The notes under the pieces: generated by a model
The model's input: only the letters and a program-made list of their open reading frames with translations
Told to the model about the DNA's origin: nothing
Database searches by the model: none
In this document: positions 4,999-5,469 of the stretch, one piece after another
How the letters are laid out: each line of letters starts with the position of its first letter
Position numbering within the stretch: the first letter of the stretch is position 1
Source: Anaerolineales bacterium
Lineage (GTDB): Bacteria; Chloroflexota; Anaerolineae; Anaerolineales; DRMV01
Reading direction: 5' to 3'
Assembly: GCA_027026295.1 (NCBI GenBank)
Contig: JALVOR010000147.1
Span: 1 to 5,469 of the forward strand
Length of the DNA stretch: 5,469 bases
Made by a program: the position numbers and the translations under genes

Positions 4999-5466
4999 AT
5001 GTCACCCCGTCAACCCAAACGTGAGCCCGATGAACTGGATAAGAAAATTTTGCACGCCATCCGCTACTGGTTGGAACACCGCGGCATGCCCCCCACGGTG
5101 CGCGAAATCCAGGAATTCGTCAAGGCCTCCTCTACTTCGGTGGTGGACTATCACCTGCGGCGGCTGGAGCGGCTGAAGTTCATTAGCCGCGACAACAGTG
5201 GCGACGGCGCACGCAAAGCCCGCAACATCCGCTTGCTGCGCACCCTGCCCCACAATGTCGATGGCTCTGCCAGCGACGGTTTCGAGGAACTCGCCGCTTT
5301 CGCTGACCAGAAATACGGCATTCCGCGCAAGCCCGCGCCGCGAGAAAAGGCCCAGCGGCAAATCGTGGTTCCGGCGCACAACACGGTTGCCCTGCCGGTG
5401 GCTGAGATAGGGCCGAGAGTAGAGGATGGCCTCGTCCACGTCGTCCCCCTGGGCGGTGGGGGTTAG
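4999..5466 (+). CDS. lexA: LexA-family repressor: winged-helix domain present, S24 peptidase not seen
   Basis: Residues about 11-79 form the LexA N-terminal winged helix: DELDKKILHAIRYWLEHRG, then MPPTVREIQEFV, then the recognition segment SSTSVVDYHLRRLERLKFI and a wing with ARKARNIRLL. The gene has its own promoter with a LexA box and a good Shine-Dalgarno (AGGAAAGG, 8 nt), so it is very probably the SOS repressor gene. LexA proteins are usually about 200-230 residues, with a C-terminal S24 peptidase that starts at an Ala-Gly cleavage site. Here the frame ends at TAG (5464-5466) after 155 residues. The last 75 residues are a linker-like stretch plus a tail (VHVVPLGGGG) without the catalytic Ser and Lys segments. 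The codons ATA, AGA and GTA cluster at about 5407-5424, unlike the preceding part. Either the protein lacks the peptidase, or the frame is broken near the window edge and the gene continues beyond it. The symbol applies to the DNA-binding domain and context. Confidence 0.75.
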   Translation: MSPRQPKREPDELDKKILHAIRYWLEHRGMPPTVREIQEFVKASSTSVVDYHLRRLERLKFISRDNSGDGARKARNIRLLRTLPHNVDGSASDGFEELAAFADQKYGIPRKPAPREKAQRQIVVPAHNTVALPVAEIGPRVEDGLVHVVPLGGGG

Positions 5467-5469
5467 CCG

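Noticed and set aside
5002..5439. A minus-strand open frame antisense to the LexA-like gene
   Set aside because: It is codon-for-codon antisense to a recognisable LexA winged helix that has its own promoter and operator. It uses a GTG start without supporting context.

Overview
This is a GC-rich bacterial window. Six genes lie on the minus strand and one, which diverges from them, lies on the plus strand. Gene density is high, with junctions of 2-9 bp inside operons. The organism is most likely a member of the Chloroflexota, perhaps Anaerolineae-like. That is an inference from three things: a LexA-type winged helix with an SSTSVVDY recognition segment, a GAAC-N4-GTTC type SOS box, and a stand-alone B12-binding mutase subunit next to meaB. 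No rRNA or other phylogenetic marker is present to confirm it.

Layout, left to right. Positions 1-543 (minus) hold the first 181 codons of a regulator that joins an ArsR/MarR-like winged helix to a periplasmic-binding-protein-like ligand domain; it runs off the left edge. Positions 544-702 hold an 18-bp inverted repeat that could be that regulator's operator, and a strong intrinsic terminator that ends the transcript arriving from the right. Positions 703-3173 (minus) hold prs (PRPP synthetase-like), fpg/mutM (8-oxoguanine DNA glycosylase) and an uncharacterised single-pass membrane protein, with junctions of 2-3 bp that imply translational coupling. Positions 3174-3368 are non-coding, with a G-quadruplex-type motif and no convincing promoter. 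Positions 3369-4817 (minus) hold the B12-binding small subunit of a methylmalonyl-CoA-mutase-type enzyme, followed after 9 bp by its GTPase chaperone MeaB. Positions 4818-4998 are a divergent promoter region. From 4999 rightwards (plus) lies a LexA-family gene whose near-perfect sigma-70 promoter carries a LexA-box palindrome in its spacer.

Functionally, the mutase subunit and MeaB belong to propionate or branched-chain acyl-CoA metabolism; the catalytic large subunit is not here. The prs-fpg operon pairs nucleotide precursor supply with oxidative base repair. The LexA-like gene appears to be an autoregulated SOS repressor. Its reading frame stops at the right edge without a recognisable S24 peptidase domain, so it is either a peptidase-less variant or, at least as likely, frameshifted or disrupted close to the window end. 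I see no mobile element, CRISPR array, tRNA or rRNA. Apart from the odd LexA tail, the divergent PRPP synthetase motifs and the unknown membrane protein, this looks like ordinary chromosomal housekeeping DNA.
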